From Ignelater luminosus (lineage: Eukaryota > Arthropoda > Insecta > Coleoptera > Elateridae): 64,000 nucleotides of DNA. Positions 1-11,201 of this stretch are shown piece after piece. The notes under the pieces were generated by a model that saw only the letters and a list, made by a program, of their open reading frames with translations, was not told the origin of the DNA and searched no databases. Position numbers and translations under genes: made by a program. The stretch lies in assembly GCA_011009095.1 (NCBI GenBank), contig VTPC01004399.1:34678-98677 (forward strand). The letters run 5' to 3'. Each line of letters opens with the position of its first letter. The first letter of the stretch is position 1.

Positions 1-12
1 TACACAATGTCG

Positions 13-1110
13 TTGAGAACATCATTCCGGCTTCGAGTGCGAAGCGAGGCAGTCGACCCGGTCTCCAGCGAGAGCGTGGCGCATCGGCGACGAAGAGTAC
101 GGGCTCAACCACCACGGTAGTTGGGAGGCTACCGCCATCCACCCTCCAGAGTCTGTGTATGGGGGGGCACAGGCCTGGTCCAATTTCCACCGCCAACGGA
201 GCGACTTGAGGTTGTACTGCTGCATCATCCCACCGACCGTCGGTCTTCAGGAATTGGGGAGCCAGAGGACCGCGACCGCCACAAATCCCACCAACCCTAG
301 ATGCAGCAGATGGATCAACGGCCGTTCCACCACCATCCGGTGCCTGCGTCGGGGGGCGTAGGCCCGGCCAACTTCATCCAACCATCTCAGTCTCATCCGA
401 TCGGCCCGGGTAGCTACCGGACCGTGACCACCAAATCCTTTCCTTTCCAAATCCTCGAGCCTGAGACTCCTCGAGGTATCATCACCACTGCGCCCGGAAA
501 TTCTTCGTCAATCCGCTACTCTTCCCGCCAAATCCTTTCCCGCCATAAATTCCCGCCAACAATTCCCGCTCCACCACACCCACTCCACACTGTTCTCACT
601 GGGTTTTCCGTGGTTTCCCCAGTGGTTAAGGTAAATGCCGGAACAGTTTTGCACTTCCACGGCACTCTATACACACCTAGACACCCACACACCACTACAC
701 AAACATATACACACTCTCACACTTCTCATTACACAATTCCAACACCGTTCTGAAAAGAACCGTCGCGTTGAACTCCTCGTCGACTCTGTGTGACGGCTCG
801 CTGGCCGTCCTTGGGTACTCCATCCAACCTGGGTCATCGGCATCATCACCGGCGGGGATTATGGAGAACCTGCTTCCGGCCTGCTTCATCGTCGCCACCA
901 GCCATCACCCCGCGGACGGGCTTGCGGACTGCTTGGTACGTGACATGACTCGACAACGACTACCACCAACTCCTACTCCGACGCACCGCTCCGTCGACAC
1001 TCCTATCCACCAACATCCCTCATTCTCCAGGCTTAAGAGAGGTTAAGTCCTCTAAGGAGCCAGCCGCCTACGGCGGCGAATTACGATGACTGCTGCTTGA
1101 GAACATCATT
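13..1110. mobile_element. GC-rich insertion bounded by 14-bp direct repeats, probable non-autonomous retroelement
   Basis: Seen: TTGAGAACATCATT occurs at 13-26 and again at 1097-1110, enclosing 1,070 bases that are much richer in GC than the rest of the window. The insert opens with a small hairpin (GCTTCG...CGAAGC) and closes with two more, CTTAAGAG...CCTCTAAG and CCGCC-TAC-GGCGG, just before the right repeat. The body holds C/A-rich stretches, and its longest open frame (301-753) resembles no family I know. Known: exact direct repeats of this length are typical target duplications of non-LTR retrotransposons and SINEs, and structured 3' ends occur in R1/R2-type elements. Inferred: a non-autonomous or internally deleted non-LTR element inserted into the 3' part of the adjacent gypsy element. 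No poly(A) or simple-repeat tail is visible at either end, so the orientation is uncertain. Confidence 0.55.
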
Positions 1111-1182
1111 ATCGTGAACATTTGCCTGTGTATTTGCAATACTACTTTGAATTTGTAATAATCGATTATTTAGGATACAACT

Positions 1183-1332
1183 CAGGTTTGAAAATGACAT
1201 CACCAAAATCTAATTTTTCTAAATGATAATCGCATCTGGATGGTATTACGTCTAACAAATTTGTTATTGCTTTCCATACGATCTTCGTATCTTTACTCTT
1301 TCTAGTACGACTGCTTTTTCCCAAGTTCTATC
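1183..1332 (-). pseudogene. C-terminal tail of gypsy integrase, left of the mariner
   Basis: Read on the minus strand, the reading frame leaving the integrase at 2222 resumes here once the mariner and one copy of its TA duplication are left out. The continuation has the basic, Arg/Ser-Tyr-containing character usual at the end of gypsy integrases. After about 25 codons a stop appears, and a neighbouring frame carries a further Arg/Asn-rich segment (about 1183-1270), suggesting one indel. The alternative, unrelated AT-rich sequence, is unlikely because the frame and the motif order both fit. Confidence 0.6.
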
Positions 1333-1334
1333 TA

Positions 1335-2219
1335 CGAGGGTCGTTTGAAAGGCCGTGCAAATTCAGAGAGATGGCACTACTGGCGCATATCGAGGTTATG
1401 TTTAGTTAGTAGCATCTCTTGGAAGAACACACACCAAGTTTCAGCCAGATCGGTCTATTTCTTTGTGTTTGGCATTCGTTTGAATCGAGGAAGTCGAGTG
1501 ATTTTCAAAAAATGGACGAAAAAGAATTTCGTGTGTTGATTAAACATTACTTTATGAAAGGCAAAACGCCTCAGGAGACTAAAGAGAAGCTTGATAAACA
1601 TTATGGTGACTCTGCACCTTCGATTAAAACAGTTTATAAGTGGTTTCAAAATTTTCGGAGTGGCCATATGGGCACAAGTGACGCTGAACGTTCTGGACGC
1701 CCTGTTGAGGTTACTACTCCAGAAATCATTGATAAAATCCATGATATGGTGATGGATGACAGAAGAGTGAAGGTGCGTGAGATTGCTAGTGCTGTAGGCA
1801 TCTCGAGCTGCAAGAAAAACGCCCACGATTGGCCCACAAAAAAGTCCTTTTCCATCACGACAACGCACCAGCTCACACCTCAGCAGTTGTGGTCGCAAAA
1901 TTAATGGAAATAGGGCTCCAACTCGTTTCACATCCCCCCTATTCTCCAGACTTGACTCCCTCGGACTACTATTTGTTCCCCAATTTGAAGAAATATCTGG
2001 CGGGAAAAAGATTTTATTCAAACGAGGAGGTGATTGCAGAAACGAATGGCTATTTTTCAGACTTGGACAAATCCTATTATTCAGAAGGGATCAACAAACT
2101 AGAGCAGCGTTGGACGAAGTGTATAAGCCTAAAAGGAGACTATGTTGAAAAATAAAAATGGTTTACCCCAAACAATTAAGTAGTTTTTATTTTTGCACGG
2201 ACTTTTTAAACGACCCTCG
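1335..2219 (+). mobile_element. Internally deleted mariner element (885 bp) with TIRs and TA target site
   Basis: Seen: the ends are inverted repeats beginning CGAGGGTCGTTTGAAAGG at 1335 and, read from the other strand, CGAGGGTCGTTTAAAAAG at 2219. They are flanked by TA at 1333-1334 and 2220-2221. A full element of this type is near 1.3 kb (compare 57256-58540, 1,285 bp), so about 400 bp are missing from the middle. It lies inside the gypsy integrase coding region, so it inserted after the gypsy copy. The same 3' end recurs at 14707-14759. Confidence 0.92.
1512..2155 (+). pseudogene. Mariner transposase with central deletion
   Basis: The chosen start is ATG at 1512 (MDEKEFRVLIKHYF). Codons to about 1805 give the helix-turn-helix DNA-binding half, including the HYGDSAPS and DAERSGRP motifs. 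From about 1812 another frame carries the C-terminal catalytic part, with HHDNAPAHTS and YSPDLTPSDYY, ending at 2155. The second and third Asp of a DD34D triad are present. The first Asp and everything between the HTH and KRPRLAHKK is deleted, and the join is out of frame. It cannot encode active transposase, but the intact ends could in principle be recognised by a related enzyme such as the one at 57256-58540. Confidence 0.9.
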
Positions 2220-2221
2220 TA

Positions 2222-3206
2222 TATTGCTCTTAATTACTGCGTTTTCCCCCTTTTTAAATTTCGTTAGTTGCTTTCGATAGGTTTTATCATAATGCTGTTT
2301 TATACGATCTTTTTGTGCGCATAGATACTTATAGGTATGAGTTTGGATTTGGGGTTCTAGTTTGTTACTAGTCATAGGCAATTGCATCCTGAGGATTCTA
2401 CTCTGTAAAATCTGGGACGGGGATGCGTCGAGGTTAAGGATGGGAGTGTTGTTATACTCTAACAATAATTCACGATAATCTCTTTTCTCATCTCGACTTT
2501 TACGTAAGATTTGTTTGCTTATACTAACAACCTCTTCTGCTAACCCGTTACTCTGGTGGTGGTGAGGTGTACAGATTATAATGTTAATGTCTTTGTGACT
2601 GTAATAGGTTTTACATTTGTAAGACACAAATGGTAAATTAACAGCAACTATGTGCTGAGAGTATCCAAATTTTGTAAAAATATCTTGGAACGAATTTATA
2701 ACAGCTTCAGATGTTTTACTAGCTAGTGGAGAGATTTCTATCCAATACGGAAAGTGATCTATTACTACCAGATAAGATTTTGAGCCGTATTCTAAAATAT
2801 CAGCACCTATTATATTGAATCTAAGTTTGGGGACCGAATGGGGTAACATTAGTTTCTTAAAATTGCTTGGCATGTATTTTTCACAAATCCTACATTGTTT
2901 TATAATTCTAGTTACATCATCAGCCAGATTTAGCCAATAAAATAATCGTCTGGCTCTATTTATAGTTGTGCAGATACCTATGTGACCTTTATGTAATAAT
3001 TTCATTATGTATGTTCGAAGACTTGTGGGTACAATAAGTTTATCGTTCATAAATACTAACCCTGCTTCAACATACAAATCGTTTCTAATTTTGTAATACG
3101 TCTTAGTACTTGAAGGAAGTTTTTCTATCTTTAGCCATTGGTTGTAATAATAATCATAAATTTTTGATAGAATCTCATCAGTCAATGTTTCTTTTCTAAA
3201 TTCCAA
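2222..3206 (-). pseudogene. Gypsy integrase region, interrupted
   Basis: The translated segment has an HHCC-type zinc-binding N-terminus (HKGHIG... then CRICEKY). The integrase core follows, with the first Asp in IIGADILEYG and the Glu in SNGLAEEV. The second acidic position, normally in an SDNG-like motif, reads VAVNLP here and appears lost. A basic C-terminal segment then runs into the mariner at 2221. One in-frame stop (3210-3212) separates this from the RNase H region. The reading frame from 2187 to 2221 is mariner sequence read by chance. Confidence 0.85.
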
Positions 3207-3209
3207 CCT

Positions 3210-3809
3210 TTATTGATCAGGCATTGGTAAATGTTTTGTTGTGGGATGCATCATTTCAAACAGGTCATAATTACAAGTTTTCGATTTCAGACTAGATCTA
3301 GATAACATATCTGTGAAATGCAAATTTCTACCAAGAACATAACAAACATTGAGGAGATATTTCAATAATTTTAGTCTAAAACGTTGTAATTGTACGGAAC
3401 CAATTCTACAAATGGGTTTTTTCATTATTGATACAACTGATTTGTGGTCCGTTTGTACATCTACTATTGCATTATAAATAAAGGCATGAAATTTTTGTGT
3501 ACTAAAGTATATTGATGATAACTCTTTCTCAGTCTGACTATAATTTACTTCATGATCATTCATAGTTCGAGATGCACAAGCTACTAATTTAAAAACTTCT
3601 CCATGTTCTTGGAACATACAACGACCTAACCCGTTTTTTGAGGCATCACACTGTAATATAATTTTCTTTTTAGGATCAAAGGGAACCAAAGCGGAGGAGT
3701 TACCGATAATCTCTTTCAATGTTTGAAAGGCTTCTTCGTGCTTGAGTAACCATTGCCATTCGATATCTTTTTTTAATAATTCATATAAGGGGTTCATATA
3801 TTGTGCCAT
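3210..3809 (-). pseudogene. Gypsy RT connection and RNase H domain
   Basis: Near the start, EEAFQTLKEII and LVPFDPKKKIILQCDAS mark the RT-RNase H junction, with the first RNase H Asp in CDAS. The Glu in SQTEKELSSI and the Asp in VQTDHKSV follow, as does the usual late segment with an R..R......Y pattern. The expected length of about 200 residues is open in one frame. It is followed in the same frame, after a single stop, by the integrase. Upstream RT is broken, so this is a fragment of a dead pol. Confidence 0.87.
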
Positions 3810-3959
3810 ATTTGGGATATATTGTCGAACATAGTTAAATGAGCCTATAATTCTTTGTAATACTACTTTATTTTGAGGGCATTCTTATTTACGGAGGGAA
3901 TCGGCCCTATTTGGATCTGTGTGCATACCTTGTTTGGAAATTACTTGACCCATAAATTT

Positions 3960-4500
3960 TCACAGTATTCAAATTTCTCCTTTTTAAACTTAGCACCTGT
4001 TTCCGTAGCTTTTTGAATTATTTGTGCTACAGCCCTATCATGTTCCTCTATAGTTGTACCTGCTGCTATAGAATCGTCATGACAGATTATAATATTCTCT
4101 ATATTTCCAAAATACTTTTCGACTTCCTCATCAAATAGGTCTTATGAATCAGATAACCCGTATGGAAGTACGATATATATGTAAATACCTAATGGGGTTG
4201 CAAAACAGCATTTCCATAAGGAGTCCTCGTCTAACTGCAAGTGGTGATAACCTTCTGATAAATCAAATTTTGTAAATATATTTTTCCCATTTAACTTTGA
4301 ATATAATTCCTCAATACTTGAGTTAAATCTAGGTTTTCTCACAATATATTTATTTAAATTTGAGGGGTCTAAACATAACCTAATTTTACCATTTGGTTTT
4401 TCTACTAATACAATTTGAATAATGCTTACTTGACTATCTATTTCATTAACTTTTACAATAGCTTTCCGTTTAATCAGCCTATCTAATTCGTTCTTTAGTC
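3960..4500 (-). pseudogene. Gypsy reverse transcriptase fragments
   Basis: At 4142-4342 the minus strand reads FTKFDLSEGYHHLQL and later VLPYGLSDS. These correspond to the first catalytic Asp block and the LPFGL block of gypsy RT. Around 4080 a following frame gives a decayed catalytic box (CHDD in place of YXDD), with a stop at about 4140 between them. Further fragments continue to about 3960. Several stops and indels show long neutral decay. Confidence 0.8.
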
Positions 4501-4569
4501 CAGGGCGAAGGGAACTTTAGATGGTGGGTGGCTCCCCGCTTCAAAATTTTGTAAGATAGTTAGGTGACA

Positions 4570-4833
4570 TTAACCCGGAAATTTACCTGAACCAGAAAAG
4601 ATATCTACATTTTGATTTATAAACTGCTCTTTCTCAGGAGGAATTTCATATTTAGTTGCATTATTAATACGTTTTACTAACTTTAAGTATACACACGCTT
4701 GTCTACCTAACAGGATTTGGTTTGCACCTTCAAGTATTACAAAATCTTCATATACTATTGTATTCTTAAATTCACAAGTTAGATTGACGATACCTGTAGG
4801 TTTCGACAGAGTTCCCTCGAAGGTTTTTAACAT
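4570..4833 (-). pseudogene. Gypsy protease C-terminal part and start of RT region
   Basis: The 87-residue frame contains a hydrophobic ILLGRQACVYLKL segment typical of the second half of retropepsin-like proteases, followed by a linker. The N-terminal Asp-Thr/Ser-Gly active site is not present in this frame and was not found upstream, so the domain is truncated. The assignment leans partly on position, just upstream of RT on the same strand. Confidence 0.6.
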
Positions 4834-5214
4834 ATACTTTTTTCCCTCGGACTACCATTTGTACATAGACCACTAAAAATCATTTTGTGCGGCCACAAAT
4901 CCAAGTCCAAATGAGGTCATTATAACTGTAAACGGTTGTATATGTAAACGATCAAAAACTTTCTTTGAAGTTTATTTCCTAGACAAATTCTCGTTCATAT
5001 TTGAATGTGTGCTTTTCTGGTCGTTACTCTCTTCAAGTTAATTAGACTTTTTGGACCGGTCGGGTTTTTTGATTGATTGGTTTTTCTGTCTGACAGAAAC
5101 TTCCTTATTAGTAGTTAATTCTTTTGAAAGAAATTCTCAGTATTGAATAAAATACAAAGTTTGGTTTTACCAGTAAAACATCACCAACAACAGATTTAGC
5201 AACTTTGAACATAA

Positions 5215-7260
5215 AACATGTTTTCTTTCTTTTTTATCCAGCTTCTTCCTGCGTCCACTGTTGGACAGAAGCCTTTGTACGCCTTCAGCAGTTTTTGTCC
5301 TGTGCCAGTTGCATCCAATGGTATCTATTTCTCCTTATATCGTCTGCCCAGTGCGTCGGTGGTCTGCTTCGGTTTGTTTTGTCTTCACGGGGTCTCCATT
5401 CCAGCAATTTTTTGGTCCATCTGTCATCGCTGAGCCGTGCTACATGGCCTGCTTTTGTTATTTTTTCTATCGCACCTTCTATCCCTGTTCTTCTTTATAT
5501 TTCTGTATTTCTTACATGGTCCGTGAGTTTTATTTCTAGTATTGATCTCTCTATTTTCCTCTGTGATATTCTTTGTATTTGTTTTACTGATAGTATACAC
5601 TGATTGCACACTTTTCTCTAAAGGCTCATAGGAATTTCATTGTTGAACACATTTTTAATTTTGTCGTAGGCTGCCCAGCCCAGACCAATCCTTGTTGGTA
5701 TCTCTTGGGTCTGGTTATCTCTAGTGATTGGTCTGTCATGATCAAGGTATCTCTACTGTTTAACTTCTTCTATGCTGTTGTTTTCTATTTTCATTGTTTT
5801 TCCAATGATCAAGTTTGTCGTAAAATTTGTTTTGCTTTTATTTATTTGTAGCCCTACGTCTTTAGTTGCTTGTGCCGGTTTTGTGTAAGTCGTCGGCAAT
5901 AAGAACAATACCGTCGGCGAACCGAAGGTTGTTAAGAATTTTTCCCTCGATATTTATATCTGTTTTACTGCAGTCAAGTGTGCTCAAGAACTATTATAAA
6001 AAGCTTGGGTGACAGTGTATCTCCTACTGATACCTCTTTCTAATGGGAACTTATTTGTTTCTTGATAGAGTTGCACACTTGCTGTTGAGTTTTTGTAGAT
6101 GTTATGGATTAAGTGGATGTATCTACAATCCATCCGGCATTGCGTTAGAGCTTTGATTATTTCGTTACATTCTATAGTGTCAAAGGCCTTCTGGAAGTCC
6201 ACGATTACAAGCGCTGATGGTCGGTGGTATACTACGGTAAAAAATGGTTGTTTAAACTAAATCCTGAACGAAAGCCATGCTGTTCTATTGGTTGATAAAT
6301 GTTCAGTTTATTTTCAAATCTAAGAGTGATTATCTTTGTAAAAAGCTTATAGAGAACAGGCTTGTGGATCTGTAGTTCTGGATATCTGTTGGGTTCCCTT
6401 TTTTCTAGATTAGTATCATTGATACATTGTTTTATTTGCTTGCAATCACTATTCCATCTTCTTCGGGTGCTTTCTCATTTTTCATCTTTTGAGTGCATTC
6501 TTAATTTCGTCCTTGACAATCTTTGGCATGTCTTCTGATCCTTGGTTGATTACTCCTCTTCTCTTCCCTGTCTCTTTAGATGTATCCTGTATTCTTTTCT
6601 GGCTTTCATACAACTCTATGTAAAGCTCTTCGACTACCGTGAGAATTTCTTTTCTGTCTGATGTTGTTTTACCTTTTTTGTTTTTCAGTTTCATGATTTT
6701 ATTTCTGCCAATGTTTAGCTTTTGTCTAAGAACTTTTAGGCTTTCCTTTTGTTTGATTGTTTGTTAAATGTGTTCTTTGTTGTACTGTCCTATGTCTTTC
6801 CGAATACTTTTGACAATCTCTTTGTTTATAACTTTTACTTCTTGTAGTTGTGGGTTGTTACAATTTATCTCTCTTCATTGCTTCATTAATGTCTTAGTGT
6901 GATGGCGAATTTTACTGTTTTTTCCCTGTTTTGAGCAGTGTTCGTTGATTGCTTTGGTTAGTGTTTCTGTTATTGTTTTAGTTAGTTCATTTATGTCTGT
7001 TGCTTCTGTGTTTTCCAGCATTTTCTCGAATTTTACTGCGTTTTCTGGGTCTTGCCATTTTTTCTGTTTTTGTTTATGTTTGGACCATTCGCGACCTTTG
7101 TTTTTTAGTGTTTAAATATCTATCGCAGCTCTCACCAGCCATGACCGCTGCCGATAGATACTTAGTTCAGCACTGTAACGTCAGTGACGATTGATTTTTT
7201 GTCGGTTTCATTCTTTGTTTTACCTTCCGAGCTCATCCAAGTCCATTTTCTGTTTGGCTT
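5215..7260 (-). mobile_element. Degenerate RTE-like non-LTR retrotransposon (LINE A)
   Basis: Seen on the minus strand: an endonuclease tail (about 7200-7260), a Lys-rich linker, an RT N-terminal segment (6482-6694), a block near 6300-6400 matching YQPIEQHGFRSGF, the RT core (5984-6202, DFQKAFDTIE and LERGISRR), the catalytic box at 5910-5921 and a C-terminal segment near 5230-5440 with WRPR and the WMQLAQD/QQWT signature common in insect RTE-like LINEs. Many stops and frameshifts break it. The box reads FADG, so the second catalytic Asp is replaced by Gly. The 3' end is the left end, near the TGCGTCCACTGTTGGAC motif at 5250-5266. Confidence 0.82.
5984..6202 (-). pseudogene. LINE A reverse transcriptase core fragment
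   Basis: Seventy-two codons hold the DFQKAFDTIE block, carrying the first catalytic Asp, the LIHNIYKNSTA segment and the RGISRRYTVTQAF block, which corresponds to the conserved R.G.RQGD.ISP.LF region. Two of its residues have drifted (RQGD to SRRY). The downstream frame is disrupted before the FADG box at 5910-5921. Confidence 0.85.
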
Positions 7261-10200
7261 TTTGTGGAAAAAGCTATTCATTAGGTATAAACAATTACCA
7301 TGTAAAAAATAAAAACTGTCAAATGCATCCTGTAAATAACGGATCGACTTTGATCTGTTGAACTTTCTGAGAACACTGACTTTATAGTCTTTTTCTGGCC
7401 TATCAAGTTTCTCTATTTGCTTAAATACTTCAAGAAGATAAAAATCTTCTCATTTGCAATTACTTTGAAGAAAGTACCTAAAAGTAAAAAACCAAAATTT
7501 CTGTCTTGTCAAAACTATTTTTGTGGTGGATGTCATGCTTCCTTTAGTCATAACGAGTCTCATATTATAATATATGATCTCATAGAGAGAGTTATTTTTA
7601 ACTTTTATAATTTTAAGGTGCTTGACAACACACACAAGATTGAAAGCAGTACTTTAGAAAACCAGAAGGTTACTGATAAAACACTAATGAGGTGTTGGCT
7701 GTTTTATTTTAAACTGATGAAGCCTTACCTAGCTATATTACTGACAAGATAATAGTGCGTTAGAGTGTTTTCAAAATATAAAACCTGATGTGATAGTTTT
7801 AACAGCGAAATTTGTGAATTCGTCCCAAAACCTCCAAAAGAAACATTTCGAAAATGTTTTAGAAATGATGCTTCACGCTCATCTTGACACAATTTAATTG
7901 TTGTTTGCATTTTACAGTTTTAATAAAACATTTAATGGAAATTGACGTTTTTAAGAGCTTGACTTTTTAATTGAAGTACAAAAGATTACTAAACTTGACA
8001 GATTTATTTTATGATCAAACGTAGTCCTTGATTAATATTTCACGTTATAGTGATTATACACAGATAAATGTTAAGAAGATCGAATCTTGCATTAGTCACA
8101 TAAAGAAGACACGAAAGCAAATCACTTACAAATTCTTTCAGTGCTGTAGGTGTGTTGAAATTTAGTTTGAATCAATCAATAGTTTTCTATACGCTTGTAC
8201 AACTATATCAAATTTTATTATAAACGTAACTAATATTTCAAACGATTTATTTATGTGAACCATTTGTTTTGATAAAATTCAATTAGTTTCAATTATGATG
8301 TTTACATGTGATAATATAATTCACAATTCAAAACAGGAATTATCCTTCAGAGTAATTTACGCACCAATAATCACCAACAATACATACATGTAATACATCA
8401 GTGTGGAAGATTCTGTTTCGTGTTTGAAGAGATAGAAATCGTGTTTGCTATCTGGAATTCAGTTTGTAAACAAAGTAATAAGAAATTTTAGAAAATTTCT
8501 ATAATTGGGTTTCAAAACTTAATAAAATCTAAAAATATGCAAAACTAATAATATAAAGTCACATAAAAAATTTTATTTCTTAAAAGTTACTTTTTTATGA
8601 TTTCATTTGTAAATTAGATCTTTTAATTATATTTTCAATAAACTTTCTTGTACCTAATTTAAAGTAATTTTGTTCAAGATAATAATTGTACTAATTATCA
8701 GTTTTTTAAACAATCAAATCTAATAGGATTCTCATTATTAAAAAAACACAAATTCACATATTTATTAAAACTATTATTTTCCGATTGAATTTCAGTCCTG
8801 TTACGCTTTCCAATTTAAATCTGATAATTATTTATTAGTCGATTTGAAAATTATATTGTGCATTCTCGAACGCACCGGAAGAAAAAAGATGTAACAAAAA
8901 CTTTCACGAGTTGTAGATAATTGTTTATTTGTGTGGGACTGAATTTCTTTAAAATAAAATTGTAATTTTTATTTAAAAAAATTTAAATAAAAAGGAAAAT
9001 GAATCTGATAATTTACAAGTTGCCTTTCATAGATTTTTCACAATTAACTTTCTTTTATGTTGGTGTTTACAGTTTTTCAAATTCACCTCTGTAAAAATAA
9101 CATTCTATTGAGAAAAGTCTAATTCTTTCAATTTCACAACAAGCAAATATTTATAAAGAAGTAGGTACTAAAAATTCATTGTAATTCTAAATAATGTTTG
9201 ACTTGTATACAGCGAATAATTTAAAACCTTTACGGACGATAAACACAATGGTATATCCGCCGTACGTGACCTTTAATCTGTCGTGATTCCTGTTTATACC
9301 GAAATACCCTGTATATAATGATGTACTATAAAAGAATAAGTTTGACAACTCTATTAAATTTTATCTTAAGATAGATCACAATAGGAAGTGAGGTTGCTTT
9401 AGGAATAAAAATGGCAGCACAAATATTGTCTGTCATCACCTTCTCTAGATGATCAGATAATTAAATTTCAATGCTTTAAACAGTGATTTTCAGGCTAAAT
9501 GTGCGAATTAATTCGATATATGGATTAATTTGATAAAAAAGAAACCAAATAATCAAGAAATTCAAATAACACAGTTAATTAAAACCAAGATCGTTCATGG
9601 TTATTAAAACAACAAGAAATCTATAAGTAAATAAGTAAAGGGTAATGAAATCTATAGTATACTATTATTACGGTTTATAGAAAGGTATGTGTGACCGTTG
9701 AAAACAAATCTTTATAACGTTAATAAACATCTTCAAGGATAACCAAACATCTTTTTAAGCATAAAACAATTGAAAGGGGATACAATGCAGTAATAAAAGT
9801 TAATCGTGAAGAAGACCTTCAAATGTAAAAATTTGCTAATCGTATTATTATGTTTTATTGGAAATGACACTTCTTTTGTTTCATGCCTTACAGTAAATAA
9901 GTGTAATGAGTAATGACTAATTACTTAGAACGGAATATGATAACAATTAGCTAATATTTAAAAGCCTATTTATCTTTGTTTCTTTCGATAGCTTTAGTTT
10001 CATTGATTATCTATCATCGAAAATACTGTTTTGATTGCACAGAGTATTATTTCTTATTTTAATGGAGATAAATGCAGCGTGACTGTCAAAATATTCGTGA
10101 ACTTATCAAAGCACTAACATACACCTTTACATCGTTTGCTATAGTATTACTCCTGTTAAGATCTTTCTTCTAAAATCAACCACTACCTCAATTTTACTGA

Positions 10201-10890
10201 CCCTCTGTCACTTCCTCAACCACTTCTGTGATTACTTACTGAGTGTTTTTCCGGTCTTTGCCCAAACCTACCTCACTTTTTAGTAAAGAACAAGATATCG
10301 ACTTTTGGTCTGTCTCTCATTTTTGACATACGAAGTATTTCTCCATACTAAAGAGATGTCTTAATATATAGTAACTGGTCAGAGCAACTTTTGTTTTCCG
10401 CTTCTATCTTTATTTCTGCTTCTCTTGCACTTATAGGCTCATTTTTAAGTGAAGTTTTGACGACTTGTAGTTCTCACTGCTCCAACATTTCTCAGGCAGG
10501 CTAGTTTTTGAATTGTAACGAAACTTACATTAGTGCAATGGTAGTACCTCTAAGTTGACCCAATAAAATACACAGGGCTATCCATAAAGTTTGTAACATA
10601 TGAGAAATGACTTTTGGAAAAATATTTTACAAGGATCATGTTGTGAATCAATCAAAATAGAAAATAACACTACTGCATCTGGTTGATCATTTTAGATTTG
10701 CTTAAAAATTTTGGAAATCAAGATTTTTAAAAACGAAACTGCAGTAGTTCGAGAAGTATTAATTTTTTTTTGCAGAATTAACGATCCGAACTCAGTTAAG
10801 TGTAATCAACAATTTTCAGTTTTACAAACATTATCCAAGAATCTTATTTTTTAAATTTTTTATTTATATGTGGTTTTAGAATTAAAATAT
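7261..10890. other. AT-rich intergenic sequence, nothing recognised
   Basis: About 3.6 kb of A/T-rich DNA with only short accidental open frames (for example 7417-7752, Lys/Phe-rich with no known motif). I see no TIR pairs, RNA genes or clear repeats. A CACAGGGCTATCCATAAAG stretch near 10570 looks like a transposon end, but no partner was found. Confidence 0.5.
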
Positions 10891-11201
10891 TGACATAGAT
10901 CCTTAACTTCAATGCTAAATCCCAAACATGGGAAAATAGTATAAAAGATAGAAAAGGAGACATTCTGGAAGAATAGGTAGGAAGACTAGACGTGGCCAAC
11001 AAGGGAACCGAACGCTTATGAGGGGAAATTCCCAATCTAACATTAGCCTCTAAGAACATCTGTGGAAGGATCGTAAACTGGGAGGTGATCACCATAATAT
11101 CAAATATCAACTGTCAAGAAGAGAGAATGGAACAGAAAAACAAACAAGAAGGCGAAATACCAGTAGTATGAATGGCTGGACAGCGATACCAAATAAACTT
11201 G

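Larger units (their letters stand above)
1183..4920 (-). mobile_element. Degenerate Ty3/gypsy LTR retrotransposon, split by a mariner
   Basis: Seen: on the minus strand, in order, a late protease segment (4570-4833), reverse transcriptase pieces (about 3960-4500), RNase H (3210-3809), integrase (2222-3206) and, beyond the inserted mariner, an integrase tail (1183-1332). This is the PR-RT-RH-IN order of Ty3/gypsy pol. Frames are broken by stops and indels, and no gag or flanking LTRs were recognised. Bases 1335-2219 belong to the nested mariner, not to this element. The stretch 4834-5200 shows no clear coding and may hold decayed gag or leader. This copy cannot be autonomous. Confidence 0.85.

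Noticed and set aside
7417..7752. A 111-codon plus-strand frame
   Set aside because: Lys/Phe/Ile-rich composition expected from AT-rich DNA, no motif, no splice or start context.
10560..10590. CACAGGGCTATCCATAAAG as a transposon terminus
   Set aside because: No inverted partner or target duplication was found in the window.
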